Shown here: piece after piece, positions 22,101 to 34,400 of the stretch
Layout of the letters: every line of letters starts with the position of its first letter
How positions within the stretch are numbered: position 1 is the stretch's first letter
Assembly: GCA_965644295.1 (NCBI GenBank)
Contig: CBFFRP010000247.1
Span: forward strand, 62,001 to 126,000
Source of the DNA: Paraphysomonas bandaiensis
Lineage: Eukaryota > Chrysophyceae
Direction of reading: 5' to 3'
DNA length: 64,000 bases
Notes under the pieces: model-generated
Databases searched by the model: none
Told to the model about the DNA's origin: nothing
What the model saw: only the letters and a program-made list of their open reading frames with translations
Translations under genes and position numbers: made by a program

Positions 22101-23468
22101 ATGGATGATGGCAGCGTGCCACTCAAACCACGTGAACTCAAATCTATACTGATTATTGACCCATCGCTAAAGCCGAGTCCATCCCATGTCGTTCTTTCAT
22201 AGGTATTGGTACAACTCCAGCTCGGGTGCACAATACTCACACTGGTGAAAGTGACCATATCACACAGAAAGTTCAGCTCGGCAGCACTATAGGGTGAAAT
22301 CGTAGGAGAACTTGTCGGCAAACTAGTAGGAAGAGTTGGTAGGCCACTGACCTTGGCAATACGATGGCCATACATACTACAAACTAACATGAATGACTCG
22401 TCATCAGCAATAGCAAGGGAACCAGGGGATGCAATGGAGGCATTGGTACCTACACCTTCCACATTCTCATCGGTCATGGTTCCAACGACCCTTGTCACCT
22501 GCAGGGTAACCAAATCAATGTGCCGAATGGCATGTCCACCTAGTTCAGACACATATGCCACAGTGTCCGATTGGGATAGAATCACCGATGATGGGGACGA
22601 AAAAGTAGCTGAAGTTCCCACACCATCCAACATACCCTGCGAACCTGATCCTGCAATGGTAGTAACCATATATGTCGATAATACCATCTTACGCATACGG
22701 TTACCATGAAATTCTGTTATCAATATAAAAGATTCGTCAGAGGATATGCACATTCCCATGGGATTTTGGAATTGAGCATTCGTACCAATACCATCGGCAT
22801 TTCCATCCGTGCCGCCTGCAATGGTTGTGATCACTTCGTTGCTCAGCACGAGTTTCCGAATACGATTATTATTTCTGTCAAGAATAAGGGCATACGTATC
22901 GTTCCCAGATAGTACTATATCTCGTGGGCTATTGAAATTAGTTGTTGCATTAGCAACTGGTTGATGAAGAGTAGTGACTTGCCCAGTTGATAAAAATTTT
23001 CGTATATAGTGACTGTCAAAGTCAGCCACCAGTGCGAAGCTATTGTCCGAAGATACCGCTAATCCATATGGTGCCACAAATTGTGCATTGGTTCCAACAC
23101 CATCAGTGTTACCAATGCTTCCATTTCCAGCTAATGTGGTTACTGCCATTGTAGCCATATCGATTTTACGTATTCGGGTATATTCACCAATCAGTGCATA
23201 TTGATCCGAGGAGTATAACTTCACGGCTGCGGGTCGGACAAACGTTGAGTTTGTCCCAATCGCATCATAGTGTCCCTCTTCACCGTTTCCAGCTATAAAA
23301 GTGAGCGAATAGAGTTGTTGATGAGATAAGTGACGATGTAACTCAGATATATTATGGCCTAATCAATCATATGATCATTATGTTAGTATGATAACACGAA
23401 CCATTACCTTGAGATGGTTGATATCCCATAACAGCCACGCAGAGGAACAGACACAACTCATGCAGCAT
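13196..23468 (-). CDS. Polycystin/REJ-like giant membrane protein with NHL, LRR and P-S-G-Q-P repeats
   Basis: Model exons: 23468-23408, 23358-16510, 16463-16263, 16213-16136, 16084-15802, 15752-15678, 15623-15037, 14961-14831, 14771-14684, 14630-14408, 14362-13196. All ten introns are GT-AG, 45-75 bp, and phase-consistent. About 3247 residues are encoded if one base missing near 21750 is allowed. In order: a signal peptide (MLHELCLFLCVAVMG), NHL-type repeats (GVGTNAQF...), leucine-rich repeats, long proline repeats (about 20040-21450), PKD/REJ-like ectodomain, EGF-like cysteines, a GPS-like Cys cluster before the first membrane helix, then several TM segments including TAPINLVVDFLF. Its C-terminal half matches the neighbouring gene at 28403. 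It is likely a cell-surface adhesion/mechanosensory or channel-like protein; function is inferred from architecture only. Confidence 0.85.
20040..21450 (-). repeat. P-S-G-Q-P coding minisatellite
   Basis: Within the NHL/LRR/REJ gene, a 52-residue (156-bp) unit beginning PSGQPSEHPSYQPSLHPTG occurs four times with near-identical DNA (about 20690-21390). Two of the copies are followed by a 24-residue PSGQPTTQPSEHPTGAP unit. More divergent PTxxPS repeats continue to about 20040. The tract forms an extended hydroxyproline/O-glycan-type stalk in comparable stramenopile proteins. Confidence 0.9.
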
Positions 23469-24023
23469 ATCAGTGGATGAGCAGAGCACTGGGACTGAAG
23501 AGGCTGAAGAGTGTCTGATCTGATGAGAGTGTGTATATGTGTGTTTGTTAGTTGTGTTTAACCATCACACTCACTCTTGTTATGTATACATATCTCCGTA
23601 TAGTCGCATGTGTTTTTGTAGCATATGCCTCATGCTGGTCAATCTCATCTTTTAGTGCGAGGTGTGTTGAGGGTATCTCTGTGTATTCTGGAATTGCAGT
23701 GAAAAACAGGAATTCTGTCTGTGGGAAAAGTCGATCCAGCAGAATATGTCGATCCAGCAAAAAAAAATAGACCTTTTTTCGTTATTTCTCTGAAATATAT
23801 TCGTCAAAAAACAACATGCATCAAAATTCAATTCCTAGGAGACGTTTCATTTCTTTTTTTTTTTTGTATTGTGTTTTTCGTATGGAACATGAGTGTAGAG
23901 CTTTGAAATTATAGTCAAAATGAGTACAATTTTTTTATTTCGAGTGGGACCAAATACAGTCCGACAAGTGGAGGGCTGGTCCAAAAAACGTCTCCTAGGG
24001 GGAAAATGTAGGAAAAAACTCAA
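23469..24023. other. Upstream spacer with dispersed repeat and inverted repeat
   Basis: Holds the promoter side of the gene starting at 23468. It contains a dispersed repeat at 23739-23827 (second copy 57842-57926, opposite strand). It also has a 14-bp inverted repeat, CCTAGGAGACGTTT at about 23834 with its complement ending at about 23999, which bounds about 165 bp of T-rich sequence. Confidence 0.6.
23739..23827 (+). repeat. Dispersed repeat, copy A
   Basis: Begins GCAGAATATGTCGATCCA and ends acaacatgcatcaaaa. It matches 57926-57842 on the other strand over about 85 bp with only a handful of differences. It is followed by the inverted-repeat segment described above. Confidence 0.8.
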
Positions 24024-24508
24024 TACATACATACATACATACATACATACATACATACATACATACATACATACATACATACATACATACATACATACAT
24101 ACATACATACATACATACATACATACATACATACATACATACATACATACATACATACATACATACATACATACATACATACATACATACATACATACAT
24201 ACATACATACATACATACATACATACATACATACATACATACATACATACATACATACATACATACATACATACATACATACATACATACATACATACAT
24301 ACATACATACATACATACATACATACATACATACATACATACATACATACATACATACATACATACATACATACATACATACATACATACATACATACAT
24401 ACATACATACATACATACATACATACATACATACATACATACATACATACATACATACATACATACATACATACATACATACATACATACATACATACAT
24501 ACATACAC
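24024..24508. repeat. (CATA)n microsatellite
   Basis: About 485 bp of essentially uninterrupted tetranucleotide. It ends some 50 bp before the ATG of the glycosyltransferase-like gene. The long MYVC and IHTY open frames across it are translation artefacts. Confidence 0.98.
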
Positions 24509-24560
24509 TCTTCTCTTGGTATGGTTGGTATCTTCATGGTATCTCATCCCCACCCTCTTA

Positions 24561-26066
24561 ATGTTCTTCCCCCTCTTCCTCTCTCTCCTCCTCATTCCCT
24601 GTAACCCCACTCCTGTCCCTCTCTCTCCTTCCTCTCCTCTATCTCTCTTATCTCTATCTATCGATCTATTATCATCTACTAACTGGTCTATTCCCCCCTA
24701 TACACCATACCTCCCCTCATCTTTATGCCACATACGTTTATATGGCATAGCGCTCCTCTCTCATGTCGCCAGTCATCAGGGAAGTGGTGTGGGGTGTCTC
24801 ATAGAGGACATAGATGGACGGCCACTGCTATCTCAGTGCTCTCATAGTGCACACGTGCAGTGCTATTATGTCACTAGTTATAAGCGAGTAAGTTATGGTT
24901 CTGTGAATGGCATGTTACTTCCTTATTGCGGTGTGATACAGGATTATCCAGCAACGACTAGTGTTGCTGTGGTCTGTCCGGTGCTGCATGATCATCCTTC
25001 TAGCTACTTATGCAGTAAAGGTGATGATTTGCCCAGACAGTTTAGGCTTCTTTTACTACCAGGCGGTACGAAAAGTATTAGGGATGGAGGGAGGGTGCTT
25101 GAATCAAATTTTACTTCGCATACAGCATCAGAGCGCACTGGACAAGTGGAGGGAGCGTCTCCATCCCTGCAACGACGCTTCCGCTCACAGTCATCCCACC
25201 ATGCTGTATGCACTGTGCAGGTGTTTCAGAACAAGCTCACTGGGGCCAGACTTTTTCTTTTTGCATCATACTACCTCAAAATGGGATGGACCGTAATTGT
25301 GTACGACAGGTATGGGTTGCACTGGGAGCACTTGCGTGAGTTCTCCAGTAACATTCGGTTTAATTATCACCCGTACACGGCTTTCCAGCTTGTACTGCCA
25401 GATCTATATCGTTCCCCTAAGTCTCCTGACATGGATGTACTTTATTATTTTAGTAAGGACGCACACGGAGAGAGTTCTCGTCTGCTGCCTCACGAGGAGC
25501 TACAGAATCAAGATAGCGACAAACAAAAAACTTATGACCTGTCCCGTATGGAGTATGTACACGCACCATCTGTTCTTTTTGTGGATGCTGATGAGCTGTT
25601 GTTCTGCCCTTCAGTCCAAGAATCCCTCTTATCTCAGCGCCGTTACCAGCGAACCTTCTTAGACGGTCTCAGAGAAAAAGGTATACAAGAGGTGCATCTT
25701 CCGAGGAATAATTATTTCTTTCGCTTACCCCGAGATGTGGGACCAATTACAGAGGTGCGGTATCGGCAGGCAAAGGAAAGTGACGCAGATGGAGCTGACA
25801 TATCTTCCTCCAAAGCAATCAACAGCAGTAGAGAAATGATACCGTACGTGTTTGTCAACAGCACGCAGTGGACTTCCCAGTGCATACTTAGAGGATATGC
25901 CCGCAAAAGTGTAGCAGATATGCTAGGGTGTTGGACTCGACAATTTAGGCACTCCTACTACCCAAAGCACATTGATTTTTACAGCCCTTGTCCTTTTCAC
26001 TGGAATCATCTATCTTGTCATAACAACATAGAAGCGAGTCATATTTCGAACAGTAGACTTATGTAG
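24561..26066 (+). CDS. Type II membrane glycosyltransferase-like protein
   Basis: A 501-residue protein from the first in-frame ATG at 24561; the frame is open back to 24516 but without ATG. The N-terminus MFFPLFLSLLLIP is a short hydrophobic anchor or signal, followed by a Pro/Ser-rich stem. The middle has FASYYLKMGWTVIVYDRYG, and near residue 340 VLFVDADELLF gives the acidic DxD-type motif expected of GT-A glycosyltransferases. A Cys/His/Trp-rich C-terminus follows. The layout recalls DUF23/GT92-type enzymes acting in the Golgi, but the assignment is by motif and general resemblance only; donor and acceptor are unknown. It is the only plus-strand gene between two minus-strand polycystin-like paralogues. 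Confidence 0.6.
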   Translation: MFFPLFLSLLLIPCNPTPVPLSPSSPLSLLSLSIDLLSSTNWSIPPYTPYLPSSLCHIRLYGIALLSHVASHQGSGVGCLIEDIDGRPLLSQCSHSAHVQCYYVTSYKRVSYGSVNGMLLPYCGVIQDYPATTSVAVVCPVLHDHPSSYLCSKGDDLPRQFRLLLLPGGTKSIRDGGRVLESNFTSHTASERTGQVEGASPSLQRRFRSQSSHHAVCTVQVFQNKLTGARLFLFASYYLKMGWTVIVYDRYGLHWEHLREFSSNIRFNYHPYTAFQLVLPDLYRSPKSPDMDVLYYFSKDAHGESSRLLPHEELQNQDSDKQKTYDLSRMEYVHAPSVLFVDADELLFCPSVQESLLSQRRYQRTFLDGLREKGIQEVHLPRNNYFFRLPRDVGPITEVRYRQAKESDADGADISSSKAINSSREMIPYVFVNSTQWTSQCILRGYARKSVADMLGCWTRQFRHSYYPKHIDFYSPCPFHWNHLSCHNNIEASHISNSRLM

Positions 26067-28402
26067 GATTTTGTGACCATTTGCTCTAGTACTTTTGTTC
26101 TAATAGCACCGTGCAGGTGTACATGTAACGCTTATGCTCTTCACCGTAAGCCTTTCAAGGAAATATTCCATGGGTAGGTCCTTCACAGTGCATGTATATT
26201 GTTGTTGCTGAAAGTAATATGTGGCAGTTGTCACTTAATGCATCTGAATAAGATGGCAGCTGTGTACTCTGGAAAGACTGTGAAAGACGTTCAGGAACGG
26301 TCCGAAATAAATTTCACGCCATCGCTCAGGGCATATCCGATGTGGAAGGGTCACTGAAAATATCTTTTATATTTTCTTAATCTTTATTTATGTGTCGGAG
26401 ATTTCGAATGAGTTGACTTTTTGAATTTATTAATTTATACAGATACAAATTACTCGCATGATTTTATCAAACTTCTATATACATACATTCTATACCTTTA
26501 GTATTCTTCCTTTCTAGAGAAGGACATGCTTTCGAACGACAATCCCGAGAAAGAGCAAGCGACCTATTACACAGCCCACTTAATGTGCTCAAATTTGACA
26601 TTTATTTGGGATTGAAAACTTGGTCAACTCAATATTATAGTATTATATACTATAGAAATTTACCAGGGTTCGGGAACAATATATTGGAAAATATATTGAT
26701 TGGTGGGCCGACAAAAAGTTTCATCGATATTGTTTTCGTTAAAGTAGCTCACAAGATCACCGCCCTTGTAGACGATAGACGACCTGAGAATGTTTGAAAG
26801 CGTCTCGAAGGTGCTTCAAACAGGAGGCTCAAGTCAAGAGTCAAGTGAATCTTTATGAATGCCGGAACATTTTTGATGGCTGTGGGACTTCGGGACTAAG
26901 TATCCCCTATCTGCTTTAAAGAAAAACAATTTTATTATTAATGATCAGAATTTTGAGAATGGAACGTGTTAAGCGTAATTAATTCAGGGATGTTGTGTCT
27001 GCATTTTTTACTTCATGTATGTGTTGACTGTGCATAATATATATGATAGTTACACGTTGATGTGAGATTCTCATATGTATTATTACAGTAGATATATATG
27101 AAAAGTAACAATATAATTCAGTATTTTTGTAAAATACTTTAAAAATAATATATAATTGATAGTATATAACAACTAAATTATAGTTAATATTAACACAGAC
27201 TTCAAATAAGTACTTATATGAAACCTGGTGAAATCACGTTACCAGGCTTCACAATCACACCGACTTATTGCAAAAATTCAAGCTGGTGAATAATTTGAGT
27301 GGACAAGATCTGAGAGAGATGACGTTAGAATATATCTCCGTTCAGACAGTGATTATTGCAACAATACAGAGGATGATGAAGCTGATGTTGGCTATGTGGA
27401 AAAAATTCTTCAGTAAGCCCAAAAATTAAGAAACGAAAAGTTGAAATATCTATGTACAGGTGCACGAGTCATGTAGTAGTATGTACTTCCATTACATGTG
27501 AAAGCCTGTTCAGCGATACCATGAATGTACCGCAGAAATTTATTCCTTAAACAAGTCAGTGTAGACTGTCATTTTGCATGCTACCATAATATTCGATATC
27601 CCTTGATTTTTGAGCACTGCGCATCGGATACTTGTGTCTATAACTATAAATATGATTATAAATTTTGCAATTATAAGCATGTACGTGGATGATGTATTAT
27701 TAGCTGCACCTACTGTAGATCTTTTCTATCTAAATTTAGTTATAGCATGAAAAGTTCAGTAAAAACGATTCAAGTAATATTGAAGGTCTGATAATTGTGT
27801 GTGCTAGTCGTAACTAGGGATTTTACAATTGTGTTTAAGTAACACGATTTAAGTGAAAAGTGGATTGGTTATTGGGTATTCGTATTTATACTTCATCTGA
27901 TAGACATGAAATTTACTTATCTCAGGCTCAATATAAGGAATAGTATCCCTGGTGTTGATGATGTGAATGCCCCGACTATTCCTATACGTCTTCAGAAGCA
28001 TTGCTGCATGCATCTAGCAGCAGCGTGTCAAGAAAACTTTCTGTTTACACACGACGACATCGTCGTGTGTGTTCTACTGTGCATTCAAGTACGACAGTAA
28101 CTCCCCGACTTGGATTTGATAAAAAAATACTATCTTATTACTATTCTCAGCAGGACCGTCTCCTACAATAAAACATTACAGTTCATAAATCATAATAATA
28201 TCAATCCGCTGGTCAAAACAATATAATCACAGACAGTTAACAGTATATTGACATGCCAGATTACATGGCCGTTGACACTAGCTACTATGTATTTGACCTT
28301 CATATTTGTAGCCTCAAACATTCAGATAGCAAACGTAATACCATATTGTAGATCCATCTGCCTCACATATATCCCTATTTACACCTTTTCCATTTATTTC
28401 AC
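26067..28402. other. Gene-free, AT-rich spacer with transposon remnants
   Basis: No intact gene. At 26667 a CAGGG..CGGGAACAATATATTG sequence resembles the one at 9968. A decayed hAT-like coding remnant lies at 27230-27600. The rest is AT-rich sequence with no visible structure. Confidence 0.5.
27230..27600 (+). pseudogene. Possible hAT transposase remnant
   Basis: Translation around 27488-27585 gives TSITCESLFSDTMN, then a stop, then TSQCRLSFCML. This resembles the C-terminal hAT dimerisation motif (S-E-R-x-F-S-x-x-x-N). The upstream stretch 27330-27415 reads as an acidic segment. Stops and shifts interrupt it. Weak evidence. Confidence 0.3.
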
Positions 28403-31400
28403 CTAGGGTGATATTTTTAACTCTTCATAACCACCTTGGGTGGTTCCTGTTGCGGTCGACCGATCATCAAGAAACATCTCACTCATAGTGAGCTCGCTGA
28501 AGTCAGTACTGACTTCATCCCACTGATTGTGGGAGCCATCGGTAACAGAAGGTCCCATCGGTAAAGCGCCCAAGACATCTTTGACTTCACTGCAATGTGA
28601 TTCCGATGCCGTTTCACTCTTTTCGGAATAAGACAGCGGCTTGCTATCGCTTGAACCCATGCTAACTTCGCAATCATACTTTATACTTTCTTCTTCACTG
28701 GTAGACGTCAGCTCTCTATCGTGAATTAACGACCGCCCCGATTGTACAAGACGCTTGGATGACACGTACATGTGTGTCGGAGCCCGCCAGACAATCTTGT
28801 TCATCAATTTCGTGACGGGTTCATCAGTGCTATCTGCGAATACAAAGTCTTTTACGTTAGATTTTACTTTCAATCGCGTGATATCCCTAGGGATAAAGGG
28901 TTTACTTTTGTTTTTACCCATTGGATCAGTGGCTTCGGAATGAACACTGAAGTCGAATGTTTGGGCTGTCAACCCCATACTGAGATTCATATTTTTCCAG
29001 ACTTTATCATGCTCCTCGCGCAGTGACACATTCCTGTCCCCATTGCACTTCTTCGAGGTTGATGTCGAGCGTGACATCCGAAAACTTGAAGTGGGAGTAG
29101 TCCTCTGTGGAACTGGAGAACACGTAGCCAACTTGGCTTCCATTTTGCGCTTCGGTAAGAGGTAGCCGTAACGATAAAGCATTCCAAGACACAGTAATAC
29201 ATATGGTAATGCGAGGAGGTATGGAGATACTTCGTATAAATAGCCATTGGCAATGATAAAGCAACACCAAGCTGTCGGAATAATAACATCCAGTAGACAC
29301 TCCTGTACCATTTCGTGACTCAGAGCTATCGCGACAGGTATGGCAATGCACAACAATGTCAGTTTTCCCATTTTATTATCTCTATTACCACGACACAGTG
29401 CGACATCCTTGTCGTCAAGTCTCATCAAAAGCTGAGACGCGGGTAGATGTTTAAGTTTTTCAGTTCTCGCAGCACGGCATGATGCTGAAAGATGTTGAAC
29501 AACTCGCACGTCATCATACACCTCATTGTCGTCGCCATTACATACCTTCACGTTCATGATATAGTTCAACGTATGGTATATTTTCTTTAACTGTGGTCGC
29601 AAATTCTCAATCACAAACACATGAGTCACCATCACCAAGATTACTTCATTGATAAAGACATCCTGAATAACAGCAATTACTACCTGGGCTCCCCAGGCCA
29701 CCATGGTCACACGAGAATGCATTGCAGCCCACTGCAATATCCAATACATACAAAACAACCATATCGAGATTATAAGTGCCCAACACATCAACCAGGTAGT
29801 CCCATCAACTTCTGCAGGGTTGGCATTATCGAATTGGAAAAACTGCTTTCGTAGCAAAAAGCGCTTCATGGGAGATATCTGTTCCAAAATAAAGTGTTGA
29901 ATGAGTGCCGTGTCCCTGCAACCCTCTTCTCCCTCAATGAAAGTCTCCATATCGGCTTGTATATCCTGTACTTGATCACGAACACGCGACAATTTCCATT
30001 CGATGCGCTCCCGAGCCGTGTGGAAAAGAACTCGCTGTTTAAGTGAAAGAGGTTCCGGAGTGCCATCAACATAAACGCCGAGGGCTCTCTGGATGGCATC
30101 TAAGTTCGCCTTGCGATCATCAGACAACTCACTTACTCTCCACGGATAAGACGTGGATGCAGTTGCTTTGTTCAAAAATGCATCGACATCGGCAAGTAAA
30201 ATGTTAGCTTCCTCTTCAACAGAAAGATGATCGTAGTAAGTGTGGAGCTCCATATGGCGCTTAAACTCAGAATGTTTATAGTCCCCTAACATATGAGATA
30301 TACTTTTATGAAGTTCAGATAGTTCACGATATTGTTGGATAGAGCTTTTCTGGGTCGAAGCTGCGCCCCATCGTGGCTTCTGCGACGCGTAGTCTTCTAT
30401 GATATGCGCAACAATCACTTGTGGTAATACTGACAAGAGACTCACAGACACGGCCACCACCATGTAGAACTGTACACTTGACGGTGGGGGACGGAGGGTA
30501 CATGTTTCTTCATCGCTATCCCACACACACTTTTTAAGTGCACTTGAATAGGGAGACGGGTCACTTTCACATTCCTCGACACTCGTGTTGTTGTACTCCT
30601 CGCAAGATTGGTCGTCAGGAAAAAGAATACCGAAGAATAACGCGTCGACAAAAAGAATGATAAGAACGTATGTACAAACTATAAAATAACGATGTACGCG
30701 TGAGAGACGCAGAGAAGGGTACGTAAATATGCGAATCCAGTCGTGTTCTCGTACTACTGCTGTAAAAAAACGGGACAAAGGGTCCTTTTCAGCCAACAAA
30801 CTCGATGGCGGAAGCGCTTCGTCAAAATATTGCCCCACTTTCTCGGTGAGATACATAAATAAGCCCGGCCGAGGCCTGCGTACATCTTCAGCTATTTTCG
30901 GCAGTTTGGATTGGGAATTCGGTATAATAGATTTCTTGCCATATTTCGTACTTGACTCGATTTCTTCGAAGTTGACTTTCGGGCTCTCCCGTGAAGATGA
31001 CTCGACACTTATAACATGAATGTCATTGGTATTATCATCTGAATCAAACGAATCAATGTGTTTTGTGAAAAACCTTTCAGCGTTTCCGCTTCTAAGGGAA
31101 GGCGATCGCTGTGACGAATTCGACACAGATGTAGTACATTCAGAGTACAGACTCTTCTCAGACAATTCATCATTAGCGCTGTCACGAGATTGACCACAAG
31201 GTGGTGTTGAGGTATTTTGGCCCACAGAATGATCGACACCACGTGAAAACTTAGATACGTCAGTTTCAGACATGATCCTAGAACGTGTGATGCTTTCCAT
31301 GGTTGCTACCTTCACAGGACGCTGCTTTGTGCCACGCTTCTGAACACCGAATATCTTCCAGTACCGAGGCGTCATAAAAGCACTGCTTAAATCCAGCTTT

Positions 31401-34400
31401 CTCGGTGCATTGATTTCAATAACATCGCTTTTCCTAGATACTTTATCTGCACCATATGCTTTCTGCACATATCGTATATAATTTGCATCATACTCGTCCC
31501 AATAACTCAGCCATATGATAGTAATTATCATGATAAAGAACATCACACTAAGAACAGTTAAAAGTGGTATCATCGCCTGCATATTTGTAATAATATCTGC
31601 GGGGTTATTCAGAAGCGTTGTAGTCAATTCAGTACCGATGGAATTAACCATCGCGCCATACTCAAGGAGATTTGAGCTTGCACCTTCTCCGTCGTCATCT
31701 CCTTCTTCATATTCGAAATCAAGTCGACGTCGAAGAACATCATAATGATAGTAGTGGGGATGGTCGGTGTTCATATCATTCAATGCTTGTAGTCTACGCC
31801 TAGATGATGTTGGCGGACATAGATCGATCAGATTTGAACACTCGAATTTCACTTCGTACTCAGTGTAGGATAGAACTTCGCAGGGACAAGAGCTAAGCGA
31901 ACCTTCCGTAAAAGTTGTGCAGGAGGGGTCAGCCTTGGACCAATTCTGAGGTGAATTGTATTGCATTACTAACTCATAGGTGGTGTTGTATTCTTCATCA
32001 ATTGTTGGCTCGTCGATTGTTTCGCCCACGCTCACCGACGTGAATCGTAGCACGCGGGACGAGAGCGTTCTCAATGATGTCGAATTGATAGTGGAGATAT
32101 AGGGGTTGTTACTCCACTCAAGCATTGATAGCCGCACATACTGACCATCTGAGGCACTGGCCCCGCACGCCTTCAAACCAGACGCTGGAAGCAAAATAGC
32201 GGGCAAATTATCGGAAACATCCGAAGCAGGGGGTGTCAAAAGTCCATTTGACAAGTCTTCCGCATCACCATAGCTCACCGACATTTTGACACCACTGCTG
32301 ACAATTTCATACGTACTTTCACCCCCAACCATGCTGCTGCTCACACTAGATATAATAGAATCCGCTGTTTCACTGATTTCATACTCAATCATTTCTACGA
32401 GTGACAACTTTGTATCATCATCACCGATGGCGCCATCTTCAAGCATAAGTGATAGAGCGGATGTAAAACTAGATAAAACATTGCCCAAGCTTGCATGTGG
32501 AGAAGTATAGAGCTCATTGAGAAGGCCCTCGTTGCTAAGGTATCCCATGTCGGTAATATTTTTGAGCAGACGCAACACAGATAGGCACGACACAAGCACA
32601 TCAGTAGTAACGACATCAGTTGGGTCAAAAGCAGTTGACAGAGTTGATGACAAAGCCGCCATGAGTTCATCTGAGGGGTCAGTATTCGTAATTAAATACT
32701 CCAAAGATTGGCACATAAGTGTGCGTGTATTGGAACGGTTGGCGTACTCTGCTAAGGTTAGCCCGCACCCTGCCCCATAGAAATCCGCGCTACACGAACA
32801 TCGCGCAACACAAGAACTATCGTCTACAATACATGTATCTCGCTTCGCCAGACTGCTTGTCGCAACGAATGAGCACACACCGTGGCCAGAGCAGATCGTA
32901 TTGGCGACATCAGTTGGACAAGACTTCTCCGGCTGAGAACATGTGCCAAACAAACATACTAGTGGGGCACAGTCCATATCAGTATCGCAAAGGCTACCCA
33001 TAGAGCTATGTACATTTAATTCAGTTTCTTCAACACAAGCCGTGTTTGAACTGCCATACACACCACTGTAACCGTCCACACAAACACCGCAGGTATTTGC
33101 AACAGAGTCGCATGGAAAGCGATGCAGAGCAGTGCAGTCAGGTGCATCAGAGCAATCCACCGCACTCAATGCCAGAGCTCCAGTGTTCACCGTCTGGACT
33201 ATTGCTATCAAGTCTCCAGATAAGACTGCCGCGTTAACAAACGATTCCAGTGATGACACATACGCTGATGTCTCTCCATCATAAGATATAATGGTCGTAG
33301 AGCTGTCCTCAGCAGCTCCATACGCATCAGTGACACGAACTGAGCATATGATCGTATAATTTTGACTTCTCAGCCCACTGGGCATGATGGTGTGTATATT
33401 CGATTTCTGACTCGCCAAAGCAAGGGTCATCGCCGGGGCTATTGTATTATTCCCAGACTTCGTGGCAACTAACTTGTAGTAAAAAGTATAGTACAACGGA
33501 TAATCGTCTATATCATCAATCCAATACGGAGCATCGAAAAAATACAGAGTCTCCATTCCAATACCTTCAGTGGGAGATATACGAAGTTCTCCAGAGGATG
33601 GTGGACCATTCGCAGTAACTGTCAGTTCTGAATATAGGACATCCGACGTACTCATATCAGAATACAATATAGCAGTACTCAAACGAAAAGTATAGGAACT
33701 TCCGCTGACGAATGAATTGGGTACACAACTCAGTGGATAGCTTTGACTAGCATTCGCGAATATCTTGCTCACAGGAGTACGGACGTACGACTGCAGCGGA
33801 AGGGGATTTCCACTGTCGTCGTACAACTCCCACGTTGCTAGTACACTGCTTGTGGAGCCCGCAGTGCGTGAAATCTGCCCTAAGATCTGCAATATTGAAC
33901 TCGAAGAAAACTTCTTTATAGACGTGGAAATAGTAGGGTGTGCAATATCCCCCTCAATATCAGCCACTTGTACAGTGGTTGTATCATATTGGAACCCCCC
34001 ATCAGCTGCAAATGCCGCAGCAGTGAATGTATATTCCACTCCACCAATCATCCCTTCCACATTGATAGGGACTGTGCTTTCAACAGGAACATAGCTAGGC
34101 TGCGACACACTTAACAGCGAATCACAAGATTGACCGAAATTCATTCCGTCAACTGCTTTCAGCATACCAGTTACAGCACAGCTCCATGACAGCATCAGTG
34201 AGTTTGAAGTTGACTCCCAAGGAGCAACATCTTCCTGAACAGAATTTGATGCATCCAATTCTAACGTACTGGTGGGAGAAATGAGAAGAGTACTCGCGCC
34301 TCTGATGGATACATACACACTGCCCACATCTACAGTAAGGGACAATGAAGCTACATTCGACGCACCATTTTCAAGGGTAGCATAAACGTAGATCCGATAT

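Noticed and set aside
23847-24610. Several long open frames of repeated MYVC or IHTY residues
   Set aside because: They are the six-frame translation of the (CATA)n/(TATG)n microsatellite, which has no stop in several frames; the same applies at 46919-47949.
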